A stretch of 64,000 bases of DNA from Acidimicrobiaceae bacterium (GCA_947450115.1 CANFUE010000009.1:1-64000), one strand, 5' to 3'; positions 31,808 to 41,287 are shown, numbered from the stretch's first letter. The notes: generated by a model from the letters alone, not told the origin. Made by a program: numbers and translations.

Positions 31808-32518
31808 ATGGGAACACTCGACGGAAAAGTCATCATCATTACTGGGGCAGCGCGCGGACAAGGCGAGGCTGAAGCAGATTTAGCTGCTCAAGCTGGCGCA
31901 AAAGTTGTCGTCACCGACATTATTAATGGCGAGAGTGTTGCAAAAAAAGTAGATGGACTTTTTATTTCACACGATGTCACTTCGTCTGAGCAATGGACAA
32001 ACGTTGTGCAGAAAACGCTGGCTAAGTATGGGCGCATCGATGGGCTCGTCAACAATGCCGGTATTTGGAAACCAGGTGGTGTTACACAAGCAACTGAAGC
32101 AGAGTTCCGCCAAATTATTGATGTGAACCAGGTTGGTGTTTTTCTTGGTATGCAAGCAGTGTCGGCAACGATGATTGCGCAAAAGTCGGGCTCCATTGTG
32201 AATATCTCCTCTGTCGCAGGAATGCGTGGCCTACGTGCCATTGCATATGCGGCAAGTAAATGGGCAGTACATGGCATGACCAAAACTGCGGCGCGTGAAC
32301 TTGGCGCACACAACGTGCGCGTGAACTCAGTTCACCCTGGCTTTATTGAAACCGACATGTTGCCACAAGGTATTGAAGCCATCATTGAGAACCAAGTACC
32401 CATGCAACGTACTGCCGATGCAAAAGAAGTGGGTGAAGTAGTGATGTTCTTGCTCGGCGATGCCGCTTCGTACGTGAATGGTGCCGAAATTATTGTTGAC
32501 GGCGGATTTATTGCTTAG
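31808..32518 (+). CDS. Short-chain dehydrogenase/reductase
   Basis: A 236-residue classical SDR: TGAARGQGEAEA (residues 12-23; the usual GxG is GQG, as in hydroxysteroid-type members), VTDIINGE with the Asp that favours NAD(H), LVNNAGIWKPGG, SIVNISSVAGMRG (catalytic Ser), and YAASKWAV (Tyr and Lys). HPGFIETDM and DAASYVNGAEIIVDGGFIA close the fold. It resembles 3-alpha/20-beta-hydroxysteroid dehydrogenases. The surrounding TetR genes suggest ligand-induced control. Confidence 0.9.
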   Translation: MGTLDGKVIIITGAARGQGEAEADLAAQAGAKVVVTDIINGESVAKKVDGLFISHDVTSSEQWTNVVQKTLAKYGRIDGLVNNAGIWKPGGVTQATEAEFRQIIDVNQVGVFLGMQAVSATMIAQKSGSIVNISSVAGMRGLRAIAYAASKWAVHGMTKTAARELGAHNVRVNSVHPGFIETDMLPQGIEAIIENQVPMQRTADAKEVGEVVMFLLGDAASYVNGAEIIVDGGFIA

Positions 32519-32524
32519 GAATTT

Positions 32525-33163
32525 TTACTTCCAGCCAAGCCGTTTCGCGGTTACTTTGTGCTGAGCAATTTCATCGAAGGCCATAGTGCGAATATCGAGG
32601 GCTTCTTCTGGCGTAATGCCAAAGCTCTCCATGAGGAATAATTCTGACCACAAAAGAATGCCCGACTTCACGGCGAGCGCTTTAGCGAGCCGCGGGCTCA
32701 TTCCCATCTTTTCAAACTGGACGGCCATCTCGTTATTGAGTTCACGTGATTTTTCCGCAAACCGCTTCGGCTTCACTCCGCAGGTAATGAGGTATTGGAT
32801 GACCTGTTGGCGTTGGCTTGTGTATTTGCGTCCGGCGGCTAAAACGGTGAGGTCGAACGAAGCTGGCTCTTCACCACGTTTGATGCGGTTGTCCATTTCC
32901 TTTTGTGTGGCGGCCTGCGCCAAACGAGCTAACTCGTCGGTGACTGCAGTAAAGAGGTCAATACGGGTGCCAAAATAGCGAAAAACGTAGCCGTGGTTGA
33001 GCCCGGTAATTTCCGATATTTCCTGAAGGGAGATATCGGGGATGGGCTTCTTGGCAACAAGTGAAATGGTGGCATCAAGAAACTTCTGAGTGGCATCAGC
33101 GCGGCTGACGCGGGCGGGCTTTGCCTCCACTTTCGCAGCAGGTTTCTTCTTGGCACTTGGCAC
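32525..33163 (-). CDS. TetR-family regulator (basic N-terminal tail)
   Basis: 212 residues. A 20-residue basic tail (MPSAKKKPAAKVEAKPARVS) precedes the HTH RADATQKFLDATISLVAKKPIPDISLQEISEITGLNHGYVFRYFGTRIDLF. The shared SRADAxxxFLxATxxL and YFGTRxDL motifs show it to be a paralog of the TetR at 33205. It converges on the SDR gene with a 6-bp gap. The effector is unknown. Confidence 0.87.
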   Translation of the reverse strand: MPSAKKKPAAKVEAKPARVSRADATQKFLDATISLVAKKPIPDISLQEISEITGLNHGYVFRYFGTRIDLFTAVTDELARLAQAATQKEMDNRIKRGEEPASFDLTVLAAGRKYTSQRQQVIQYLITCGVKPKRFAEKSRELNNEMAVQFEKMGMSPRLAKALAVKSGILLWSELFLMESFGITPEEALDIRTMAFDEIAQHKVTAKRLGWK

Positions 33164-33204
33164 CTCACTACTTTACTTCCTTTATTGCCAAGGGTTTGTT
33201 TCAA

Positions 33205-33741
33205 TCAGGCAACCGTTAATAAGGAAATCAGGTCCTCCAATTCCCCCATATCGAGGCCGAGTGTGGGCAACAGCGAAACCTCAGCGTGGATGAAGGCGAG
33301 TAGGACAATCGCATTGCTCACTGCGCGCGTTGGTGGCAAGCCGGAACATTGGAAGAACTCGGAGATTGCTCTGTAAATCTCTCGGTTCCCCTCCTGGAAG
33401 CGGGCTTCTGGAACGCCTTGTGCTTCTAAATACTGCGTTAACTGGATCCGCAGGGAACAAACAGACCTACACCGCTCAAGAAACTGGTCAAAACTCAGTG
33501 TCTTTTGTGGAATTTCCTCAAGCAGCACTTTGCTCGCGCGGGTAGCGAGTAATTCCGACACCTCTATAAGTAGGTCAAGTCGGGTACCAAAAAAGCGATG
33601 GATGTAGTGCTGCCCCAAACCTGCTTGGCCAGCGATGTCCGCCAAAGTGAGTTTTGAAGGTGTTTGTGAGCACAGCAAAGTAGCCGTTGCGCTGAGAAAG
33701 CGGTCGACGGCATCGGCACGGGAAATTTTTTCAGCGGGCAG
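33205..33741 (-). CDS. TetR-family regulator, paralog of the 32525 gene; start re-set
   Basis: HTH: SRADAVDRFLSATATLLCSQTPSKLTLADIAGQAGLGQHYIHRFFGTRLDLL. In-frame GTG 33792 would put the start inside a 30-bp palindromic operator and upstream of a TATAAG promoter element. A perfect AAGGAG lies at 33753-33748, six bases before CTG 33741, so a CTG start (178 residues, LPAEKISRADA...) is preferred; it is rare but best supported. The gene is divergent from the giant RCC1/SwmB gene and is a good candidate for its regulator. Confidence 0.7.
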   Translation of the reverse strand: MPAEKISRADAVDRFLSATATLLCSQTPSKLTLADIAGQAGLGQHYIHRFFGTRLDLLIEVSELLATRASKVLLEEIPQKTLSFDQFLERCRSVCSLRIQLTQYLEAQGVPEARFQEGNREIYRAISEFFQCSGLPPTRAVSNAIVLLAFIHAEVSLLPTLGLDMGELEDLISLLTVA

Positions 33742-33780
33742 GCCTCTCTCCTTGCATTGTAGTGAAGTACTGCTTATAGT

Positions 33781-33810
33781 GTAGCAAATCACTACGTAGT
33801 ACCACGCTAC
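33781..33810. promoter_or_regulatory. 30-bp interrupted palindrome in the TetR / surface-protein space
   Basis: The central palindrome ACTACGTAGT (33791-33800) is flanked symmetrically at five bases by GTAGC (33781-33785) and GCTAC (33806-33810). Full two-fold symmetry about 33795.5 marks an operator for a dimeric repressor. It lies 20 bp before the surface-protein ATG at 33830. Confidence 0.65.
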
Positions 33811-33829
33811 AAATGTCGAAAGGCGTTAC

Positions 33830-36800
33830 ATGTCCACCGCACCACTCACTGCATCACGAGCCTCAAAATGGAGAGCTTTTGGCGTTGTCTTCTCGCTCAT
33901 TGCAACACTGCTCGTTGCAGCAACATCAGTCGCACCGCAAGCTGCATTGGCTGACACTGGTGAAGCAGCATTCGGTACGCCTACCCAGGCACTTCAGGCC
34001 GCAATCTCACTTGGCAACAACCATACGTGCGTTATCAAAAACAGCAATGTGCTGTGTTGGGGTAGCAACGAATGGGGCAAGCTAGGTAACGGCACTTCTA
34101 ACAACACAAGGAACTCGACGCCTACGTATGTGCTCGATCGCGCTGGTTCAACTGATTTGCTCTCTGGAGTAATAGGAATTATCGCTTCAGAAAACCATAC
34201 ATGTGCTCTGCTTAGCTCAACCAAAGTGAAATGTTGGGGTTTGAGTTGGAGAATCGGAAAGTATCAATCTTCTGGAGTGGCGAGCCCCTACCCAACATAT
34301 GTCAAGAGCCTCTACACGAACCAAACAGAATCAGATGCTTCTCCCGATTTAACTGGGGCTGTTGCATTGTCTGCAACTGCCTATAACACATGCGCAGTAA
34401 TTAACGATGGGCGAGTGAAGTGCTGGGGAGATACAACTGGTGGAGGAAAGACCTTTGCTGGCGTTGGTTATGTATTGCTCTGCTCCAGTGATGCCTATAC
34501 CAGTAGCTGTGGAAGTGGTCAAACAAGCAATGTGCAGCTCACAGGAGTGAAGCAGCTCAGCATGAACAATCAAACTGCTTGTGCAATTAAAACTAACGAA
34601 ACACAAGTATGTTGGGGAACCACAAACGGCGTGTATGGCTATCAGGGATCAGACCCTCCGGGTACCCGCATGTATGCATCAAGTGCTGATCCAGGAACCA
34701 GTGGGGCTAAAGCAATGGCGCCGAGTGGCTATACCTCGTGTGGCTTATTTGAAAAAGTATCCGGGCAGGCCGTTGGCGTTTCCGGAGGTCAAGTGAAGTG
34801 TTGGGGCAAAAATGGATCAAAGGCTTTGGGTCGTGGCGAAGCATTGACAGACAACACCGCTGATAACTACAGCGCGGCGAATGTTCCAGATATGGACACG
34901 GCAATTGCAATCTCTGCAGAAATGCAATCCTTCTGCGCGCTTCTTTTCGATCGCACTGTGAAGTGTTGGGGAGACAACCCCAACGGTAAAGCATCAGTTG
35001 GGGCAACTGGAACAAGTGGAACCCCGCGGTTGATGAGAACTGGAAACCTCACGAGTACTGTGATCTCAGATATTTACGCTGTCTCAGTTGGCGGAGAACA
35101 CATCTGCATCATCATTGGATTAACCGGCAACGTGAAATGTTCTGGAAGCAATGCGATGGGCCAACTTGGCGATGGAACCATAACCGCCTCCGCCGTCAAC
35201 ATGGTGACGGTGACAGATACCACGGGAAGTGGAAGTCTCACCGGCGCAGGTGCAGACAATATGCCCCCTTCCTACATATCTTCAGCGGTGAATACCGAGG
35301 GGACAAAAGTAATTCTGACGTATAGCGAAGTTCTTTCTGCAGCAGGCACAATTCCTACTGGTCTCTTCACTGTGAAAGTTGGTGGTGTAACCAAAACGAT
35401 TTCATCAGTAACGGTGAACGGGCTAACTGTGGAATTGAATATGGCAGAACGTATTGCTCCTGGGGATGTAGTACGGATGTCGTACGGAGATCCGAACACA
35501 AGTGCGGATGACTCGAATGTCGTAGAAGACGCCTCGTTTAATGACAGCTCAAGTATTCCCGAAGCCCAAATTACAAATGGTTCGACTACGGAAGCAGTAG
35601 CTCCCACTTTGGTGTCGGCTGCTGTCGATGCCACGGGAGAAACTTTGACTCTCACGTATAACGAAGCGCTCGGTGCTACAACAGCGGCAACTACTGCCTT
35701 CTCAGTTACGTATGGTGGGTCGTCGCGCACCCCGACGTTAAGGTCAGTTTCTGGATCCACAGTAATACTTACTTTGTCTCCTCGTGCACAACGCACCGAC
35801 ACCGTCACAGTTGCGTACACAGCCCCTACAGCAGATCTGGCAACAACGAACACTGCTGTTCAAGACGCTGCAGGCAACGACGCAGCTTCATTCTTGGCAG
35901 GCGCAGTTTCTGTAACAAACAGTTCAACATATGACACTGTTGCGCCGACCTTTGTATCTGGTGCAATGAACGGCCCGAAAACAAAAATGATACTTACGTT
36001 CAATGAGACTTTGAGCGCTACTGTTCCGACGGCTGGACAATTTAGGTATCGAGTGAACGGTGGTTCATCTATTACGCCAACTACTGCGGTGGTTGTGAGC
36101 GGTTCAACAGTTGAAGTAACTCTGAATGCCGCGATAGTAGATGGCAATACAATTGAATTCACATACACAGACTCAACTGCTGGAAACGATACTGCAGCCA
36201 TTCAAGACACTTCAGGTAATGATGCCGCAACAATTTCTACTTTCACTACTGTCGCCAACGTGACCGACGTGACTGCTCCGTTAGCACAATCCGCTGCGGT
36301 GGATGCTGCGGGTACGAGTTTGACAATTACCTACAACGAAGCACTCAATTCAACAACTGCAGCTACAGGAGACTTCGCAGTGCGAGTCGGTGGATCGCCA
36401 CGATCGGTAACAGGTGTTGCTGTGTCTGGCTCTACTGTGGTGCTTACGTTGTCACCAGCTGTGCAACGAAGTGAAGTAGTTACCGTTGCATATGTGGCAC
36501 CAGCTTCAAATGCTGCAACTACTAACAATGCCATTCAAGACAGTGTGGGTAACGACGCTGTTTCTTTCAGCGCAACGGCACTTGATGTAACAAACAGTTC
36601 AACAACCGATACGGTCTCCCCAACTCTTGTTTCCACTGCAGTGAATGCTGCTGGTGCTGCGGTGTTGACCTTTAGCGAAACGTTGGGGGCAACGGGGCCA
36701 AGTGCTTCGGCATTCTCTGTGACCGTTGATGGTGTAACACTGAGCGTGACAAGTGTGTCCATTGTTGGTTCAACAGTCGTGATTGTGACCAGCCCTCGTA

Positions 36801-38137
36801 TTGAGTCGGGCAAGGCCGCTTCGATTACCTACATTGCGCCTTCGTCGAATACGGCGACAAGTAATACCGCAATTCAAGATGCTGCAGGTAACGATGCTGC
36901 AGGTGCAACGTTCACGGTGACGAGCGCGAACAACGCTTCGACTTATGACCCAACGCCACCTACGCGTACCGGTTCAGAGGTAAATGATGGTGGAAAGCTT
37001 GTTATCACTTATAGCGAAACGCTTGCTACGCCGGGCCCAGATGCATCACAGTTCACTGTGACCATTGATGGCAAAACGGCAACCATCGTGAGTGTTGAAA
37101 TAGTTGATAACAAAATTGTGATCACAACGTCACCGCTCATTGCTGGTGGAGAAACAGTCACGTGGACCTATACCGATGCAACAAGCGGTAACGATACGAA
37201 AGGTATTCAAGACGCTGCTGGTAACGATGTAGGTTCGGGAACAAGTGGTTCTGGTTCGGTCACGAACGGATCAAAGGTTTCTAATGTCGACCCAGTACCA
37301 CCAACGGTCAGTGGCTCAGAAGTCAACGATGGCGGAAAAGTTGTTATTACCTTCAGCGAAACACTTGCTACACCGGGTCCAGACTCTTCACAGTTCATTG
37401 TGACCATCGACGGTTCACCAGTCACCATTGTGAGTGTGGAAGTTGTTGACAACAAAGTGATCATCACTACTGCACCTCTTGTAGCTGATGGCCAGACCGT
37501 CACATGGAAGTATGCCGACCCAACCACCGGCAATGACCAGAAAGCCATTCAAGATGCTGCAGGAAATGATCTCGCCAGCTCATCTTCAAGTTCAGGATCC
37601 GTCACCAACGGTTCGAAGGTCACCAAAGAAGCAGCTGAAGTTGAAGAGAGCCCATCCACCACGCTATTGAGTGACGAAGTCACGGTTGATGGAACAACTG
37701 GAACTGCAACATTCGGTGATGGCTCGCAATTAGTGGTGTCTGGCAAATACCTGAAGATTCGATTCAAAGCTGGTTACATCGGCAACGCCGGTGGCACGGT
37801 GACGGGTACGTACCTGGTAGGCAAAAAGAAGACGAAGTACAAGTGCACCGTCGCAAGTTTTGGTACTACCAAGAAAAACCCAACGGCGAAGCGCATCTAC
37901 CCAAGTAAGAAAATGGGTTTGTGGTTTAAGAAAAAGTTCTACACGCCAAAAACTCCATGTGTGATGCCTCCTGCATTGCAGAAGGCCTTGCAAACCCAGC
38001 GCGTTATTTTGACGGTGAAATTGAAATTCAAGCGGTTGTGGCCAAATACGGCTAAAGCTATTGATGACAAAGGACAACCAATCCCTCCGATCACACGCGT
38101 CATGAAGTTGAAGATTGGCAAGAAGCCAACGGTTTAA
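33830..38137 (+). CDS. Giant exported protein: RCC1 propeller plus seven SwmB-like Ig repeats
   Basis: 1435 residues; AAAGG precedes ATG 33830. A signal peptide covers about 1-42 (VVFSLIATLLVAATSVAPQAALA). Residues about 55-465 carry RCC1-type blades with paired cysteines (HTCVIKNSNVLCWGSNEWGKLGNG, HTCALLSSTKVKCWG, CALLFDRTVKCWG). From about residue 475, seven repeats of about 113 residues follow (starts near 475, 588, 701, 813, 926, 1040, 1153). Each has a DxxxPT start, LTYNEAL, and IQDAAGNDAA, matching SwmB-like repeats. Repeats 6 and 7 are nearly identical in DNA. A Lys-rich C-terminal domain (about 1300-1435) ends it. It is probably an adhesin or surface-layer component. Confidence 0.85.
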   Translation: MSTAPLTASRASKWRAFGVVFSLIATLLVAATSVAPQAALADTGEAAFGTPTQALQAAISLGNNHTCVIKNSNVLCWGSNEWGKLGNGTSNNTRNSTPTYVLDRAGSTDLLSGVIGIIASENHTCALLSSTKVKCWGLSWRIGKYQSSGVASPYPTYVKSLYTNQTESDASPDLTGAVALSATAYNTCAVINDGRVKCWGDTTGGGKTFAGVGYVLLCSSDAYTSSCGSGQTSNVQLTGVKQLSMNNQTACAIKTNETQVCWGTTNGVYGYQGSDPPGTRMYASSADPGTSGAKAMAPSGYTSCGLFEKVSGQAVGVSGGQVKCWGKNGSKALGRGEALTDNTADNYSAANVPDMDTAIAISAEMQSFCALLFDRTVKCWGDNPNGKASVGATGTSGTPRLMRTGNLTSTVISDIYAVSVGGEHICIIIGLTGNVKCSGSNAMGQLGDGTITASAVNMVTVTDTTGSGSLTGAGADNMPPSYISSAVNTEGTKVILTYSEVLSAAGTIPTGLFTVKVGGVTKTISSVTVNGLTVELNMAERIAPGDVVRMSYGDPNTSADDSNVVEDASFNDSSSIPEAQITNGSTTEAVAPTLVSAAVDATGETLTLTYNEALGATTAATTAFSVTYGGSSRTPTLRSVSGSTVILTLSPRAQRTDTVTVAYTAPTADLATTNTAVQDAAGNDAASFLAGAVSVTNSSTYDTVAPTFVSGAMNGPKTKMILTFNETLSATVPTAGQFRYRVNGGSSITPTTAVVVSGSTVEVTLNAAIVDGNTIEFTYTDSTAGNDTAAIQDTSGNDAATISTFTTVANVTDVTAPLAQSAAVDAAGTSLTITYNEALNSTTAATGDFAVRVGGSPRSVTGVAVSGSTVVLTLSPAVQRSEVVTVAYVAPASNAATTNNAIQDSVGNDAVSFSATALDVTNSSTTDTVSPTLVSTAVNAAGAAVLTFSETLGATGPSASAFSVTVDGVTLSVTSVSIVGSTVVIVTSPRIESGKAASITYIAPSSNTATSNTAIQDAAGNDAAGATFTVTSANNASTYDPTPPTRTGSEVNDGGKLVITYSETLATPGPDASQFTVTIDGKTATIVSVEIVDNKIVITTSPLIAGGETVTWTYTDATSGNDTKGIQDAAGNDVGSGTSGSGSVTNGSKVSNVDPVPPTVSGSEVNDGGKVVITFSETLATPGPDSSQFIVTIDGSPVTIVSVEVVDNKVIITTAPLVADGQTVTWKYADPTTGNDQKAIQDAAGNDLASSSSSSGSVTNGSKVTKEAAEVEESPSTTLLSDEVTVDGTTGTATFGDGSQLVVSGKYLKIRFKAGYIGNAGGTVTGTYLVGKKKTKYKCTVASFGTTKKNPTAKRIYPSKKMGLWFKKKFYTPKTPCVMPPALQKALQTQRVILTVKLKFKRLWPNTAKAIDDKGQPIPPITRVMKLKIGKKPTV
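36949..37620 (+). repeat. Two near-identical SwmB-type coding repeats
   Basis: The units beginning near 36949 and 37290 (period about 340 bp) share long identical stretches, including the codons for GSEVNDGGK, ETLATPGPD and VEVVDNK/VEIVDNK. The five earlier repeats are much more diverged, so this is the latest duplication in the array. Confidence 0.75.
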
Positions 38138-38147
38138 CTAGAGAGAT

Positions 38148-38195
38148 GGGTCGTGTTCGCTGATGTGCGGGCACGACCCTTCTTCTATTGTTCTG
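38148..38195 (+). terminator. Probable terminator of the giant surface-protein gene
   Basis: GGGTCGTG (38148-38155) pairs with CACGACCC (38172-38179) across a 16-base loop. The T-rich TTCTTCTATTGTTCT follows. It lies 10 bp after the stop at 38137 and before the monooxygenase gene. Confidence 0.65.
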
Positions 38196-38210
38196 CCAGG
38201 GGGTATACCA

Positions 38211-38615
38211 ATGGCAACACTGTTAGCTCGCGTCACGATTAAAGAAGGGTGCGAAGCACGCTTCGAAGAAGTTGCGCGTCAGATGTATGAGCGCACGCAC
38301 GCCGATGAAGAAGATGTTCGGCGCTATGAGTACTGGCGGGGCGCAGAGCCGCGAACGTATTACTGCATTGAGTCGTATGCCGATGTAGTGGGTTTCTTAA
38401 AGCACCAGTCGAGCGCTCATCACCATCATTTCGGCCCCGATTTTCGCGATCTCATTGAAGACATCAAGATGGAATGGGTAGACCCCATCGGCTCGGCCTC
38501 GCCGTTGGCGCCCACAAACAATCAGCCGTTGCCCACAGATGCCACAGAGGCAATGAAAACTCTGTACCCGCGTTTTGCCAGTATTTATGCTTCGTGGTGG
38601 GGAAACTTGCGCTGA
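38211..38615 (+). CDS. Antibiotic-biosynthesis-monooxygenase (ABM) domain protein
   Basis: 134 residues from ATG 38211, preceded by GGGGG. The N terminus MATLLARVTIKEGCEARFEEVARQM and RRYEYWRGAEPRTYYCIESYADVVGFLKHQSSAHHHHF match the ABM/quinol-monooxygenase dimeric alpha/beta barrel. These enzymes oxidise quinol-like compounds without cofactor. The C-terminal 40 residues (Pro-rich, ending YASWWGNLR) are outside the core domain. It lies 81 bp upstream of the acyl-CoA dehydrogenase. Confidence 0.78.
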   Translation: MATLLARVTIKEGCEARFEEVARQMYERTHADEEDVRRYEYWRGAEPRTYYCIESYADVVGFLKHQSSAHHHHFGPDFRDLIEDIKMEWVDPIGSASPLAPTNNQPLPTDATEAMKTLYPRFASIYASWWGNLR

Positions 38616-38696
38616 CCTGAACTCGGCGACCTTTTTCAGCCATCGCTAAACTGCCTTCACTTCAATGAACAACTAGTGCAAGAGAGATCACCTCGC

Positions 38697-39950
38697 ATGG
38701 AATTCAATTACCCTCCCGCAGCCGATGCCTATCGCAAAAAAGTGTGTGCTTTCCTAGACAAGCACCTGCCTGCTGGCTGGAAGGGAATTGGTGCGCTCAA
38801 CAGAGATGAAGCTGCGGCATTTACCGACACTTGGCGCGAAACATTGCGCGACAATGGCTTCTTGGCGGTGAACTGGCCAAAGGAATACGGCGGTCAGGGG
38901 CTTACCTCTATTGAAGCCGCAGTCATCTCGGAAGAATTTGCTCGCGTTGGCGTGCCCACCGTTGGCCCGAATGACATGTTCGGTATCAGCATGTTGGGCA
39001 ACACGCTTTTGGCCATTGGCACTGAAGAACAAAAGAAGCATTACCTGCCGCGAGTGTTGTCGGGTGAAGACCTGTGGTGTCAGGGCTTCAGTGAGCCAGC
39101 TGCTGGCAGCGACTTAGGTAACTTGGGCTGCCGTGCGGTGCTCGACGGTGATGAGTGGGTCATTAATGGGCAAAAGACCTGGAACACCGGTGGCCACATG
39201 GCAAACCATATTTTCGTTCTTGCCCGTACCGCCCCCGATGAAGTGAAGCATCGCGGCATTACCTTCCTGCTTGTTGACATGCGTCAACCAGGAGTAGAGG
39301 TACGGCCCATTCGCATGATGTCGGGCGACTCAGAATTTAATGAGGTCTTTTTCACCGACGCACGCTGCCCGAAGGGAAGTGTTGTTGGTGAAGTAAATGG
39401 TGGCTGGATGGTCACGATGACATTGCTGGGTAACGAACGCGGCGCGGGTGCAGCAATTAACGCCATTGGTTTTCGTGCAGAGCTCGACAAACTCATTGCT
39501 CTCGCTCGAGAAAAAGGGGTTACCGACGACCCTGTTATTCGCCAACGTTTAGCTGTTGCTTATACAAAAGTAGAAGTGATGCGCTTCCTTGGGTACAGCG
39601 CATTGACTGCATTCTTAAATGGCAAAAAGCCAGGCCCCGATGCTTCAATTGGCAAACTCTTTTGGGCCGAGTATCACAAAGAAGTCACTGAACTCGCTGT
39701 CGATATTTTGGGTGCCGATGCAATAACACCAAGCGGCAAGCCGGCACTTACCTACTTGCGCTCAGATGCAGTAGGTTCCCCTAATTCCAGTGCAAGTTGG
39801 GTCGACGTGTTTCTTAATGCCCGTGCCGGTTCTATTTATGCAGGTAGTAGCCAAGTGCAACGCGGCATTGTGGGTGAACAAATTTTGGGTCTTCCCAAAG
39901 AACCACGCGCCGATGCGGGGCCTTGGCGCGGTATCCCTGGGCATGGCTAG
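38697..39950 (+). CDS. Acyl-CoA dehydrogenase
   Basis: 417 residues from ATG 38697. ACAD motifs are present: WPKEYGGQGLTSIEAAVISEEFARVGVP, QGFSEPAAGSDLGNLGCRA (FAD/substrate loop), WVINGQKTWNTGGHMANHIFVLART, ITFLLVDMRQPGVEVRPI, and the C-terminal AGSIYAGSSQVQRGIVGEQILGLP FAD-binding region. It would oxidise an acyl-CoA to the enoyl-CoA, passing electrons to ETF. The chain type is not predictable; similar actinobacterial sets act on branched, aromatic or steroid-derived acyl-CoAs. A TetR pair follows 48 bp downstream. Confidence 0.92.
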   Translation: MEFNYPPAADAYRKKVCAFLDKHLPAGWKGIGALNRDEAAAFTDTWRETLRDNGFLAVNWPKEYGGQGLTSIEAAVISEEFARVGVPTVGPNDMFGISMLGNTLLAIGTEEQKKHYLPRVLSGEDLWCQGFSEPAAGSDLGNLGCRAVLDGDEWVINGQKTWNTGGHMANHIFVLARTAPDEVKHRGITFLLVDMRQPGVEVRPIRMMSGDSEFNEVFFTDARCPKGSVVGEVNGGWMVTMTLLGNERGAGAAINAIGFRAELDKLIALAREKGVTDDPVIRQRLAVAYTKVEVMRFLGYSALTAFLNGKKPGPDASIGKLFWAEYHKEVTELAVDILGADAITPSGKPALTYLRSDAVGSPNSSASWVDVFLNARAGSIYAGSSQVQRGIVGEQILGLPKEPRADAGPWRGIPGHG

Positions 39951-39998
39951 CCGCCAACTGCATAGGTAATAAAAATAGATTTACTGTAAGGTTTTTCC

Positions 39999-40598
39999 GT
40001 GACCGACGTATCTGACACCCGCAATCGTTTGCTGGAAGCTGCAATTTTGGCCATTGCAGAAAATGGCGAAGGTGCCGTGCGTGTACAGAAAATTGCCGAG
40101 GCAGTAGGCGTGCGCGAACCGTCGGTGTATCACTTCTTCAAAAATCGTGAAGCACTTGTAGAAGCAGCGCATATCGAGAGATATCGCCGTAGCTATGTCG
40201 AGATGGTCAAGCCTTTTGAAGCTGGGGCCGCATTGGCCGATACTGCAGAAGATTTTCGCCGCATCGTCGAGAGAATTCTCAAGCTCATTTATGTGCCAGA
40301 GCGCGATGAAATTCGCAGTGTACGAATCAGCGTGATGGGCGCTGCCCAATCAAGCGATTCTGTTGCTGAAGCAGTGAAGAAAATCAATTTTGATATGTGC
40401 AGTGGCATCTCGGTAGTTCTTGCAGGTGCACAAGAGAAGAAATGGATCCGCCAAGACATCGACTCACTTGCAACTTCATATTGGATTATTGGTCAAATTA
40501 TGGGTCGGGTAGTTGCTGAAATGGATCAAGACCGAGTGAACCTTGAACATTGGAATGAAGCATCTCGAGGTGCAATAGTGCATCACCTATTTGGGTGA
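39999..40598 (+). CDS. TetR-family regulator (first of a tandem pair)
   Basis: 199 residues from GTG 39999, preceded by AAGG at seven bases. HTH: RLLEAAILAIAENGEGAVRVQKIAEAVGVREPSVYHFFKNREALVEAAH. The C-terminal domain ends ATSYWIIGQIMGRVVAEMDQDRVNLEHWNEAS. It is clearly paralogous with the next gene, which has the same LGAAQ/MGAAQ, KWI and GRVVAEMD-LEHW segments. Ligand unknown. Confidence 0.9.
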   Translation: MTDVSDTRNRLLEAAILAIAENGEGAVRVQKIAEAVGVREPSVYHFFKNREALVEAAHIERYRRSYVEMVKPFEAGAALADTAEDFRRIVERILKLIYVPERDEIRSVRISVMGAAQSSDSVAEAVKKINFDMCSGISVVLAGAQEKKWIRQDIDSLATSYWIIGQIMGRVVAEMDQDRVNLEHWNEASRGAIVHHLFG

Positions 40599-40690
40599 AA
40601 CGGTGAACTTGCCAGGCGAAAAGGGCCACTGTAGCTACATTTAACAATGGCGTAACAGGAACAAAGTGAACAGTGGATTAGTCTAAAAAT

Positions 40691-41287
40691 ATGGCAGTTG
40701 GTGAAGACACACGATCGCGCATCCTCGATGCTGCCATTGAAATGATGGATGCTGGCGGCGAGGCCTCCATTCGAGTCGCAGTCATTGCTAAAAAACTCGA
40801 TATTGCTGAACCCTCTATCTATCATCACTTTACGAATCGTGCGGCACTAGTTGAGGCTGCATATGTTGAGTGGTATTGGCGTTGCTTGAAAATACAAGTA
40901 CCCATGGACGCCATCATGTCGCTCGTGGAAACTAAAGAAGAATACGTTCGCGCCATCGTCAAGTCGCTCACATGGAGCTATCAAAAAGATCGACACGCAT
41001 CACGTGCGGTGCGTATAAGCGTGCTGGGCGCGGCTCAAAGAAATCCGGAACTGGCACTTGCAATTAATGCCATCAATCGCAAGTTTCTTGGGAGTCTTGC
41101 CGACTCAATGAGAGAAGCTCAAAAGCGTAAATGGATCAGCAGCAATCGTGATCCGCTCGCAACTGCATACTGGATCCATGGCCAAATTCTTGGTCGCGTT
41201 GTTGCAGAAATGGACGATGGAGTAGTTGATTTAGAGCACTGGGACGCACTCTCATTTGAGATGGTCCATACTATTTTGGGTAGCTAA
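40691..41287 (+). CDS. TetR-family regulator (second of a tandem pair)
   Basis: 198 residues. HTH: RILDAAIEMMDAGGEASIRVAVIAKKLDIAEPSIYHHFTNRAALVEAAY. The body shares SVRISVLGAAQ-type, KRKWISSNRDPLATAYWIHGQILGRVVAEMDDG and LEHWDALS with the gene 92 bp upstream, so it arose by tandem duplication. The two differ most in the central helices (about 65-100), the ligand pocket, suggesting different effectors. It converges on the PhyH gene. Confidence 0.9.
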   Translation: MAVGEDTRSRILDAAIEMMDAGGEASIRVAVIAKKLDIAEPSIYHHFTNRAALVEAAYVEWYWRCLKIQVPMDAIMSLVETKEEYVRAIVKSLTWSYQKDRHASRAVRISVLGAAQRNPELALAINAINRKFLGSLADSMREAQKRKWISSNRDPLATAYWIHGQILGRVVAEMDDGVVDLEHWDALSFEMVHTILGS

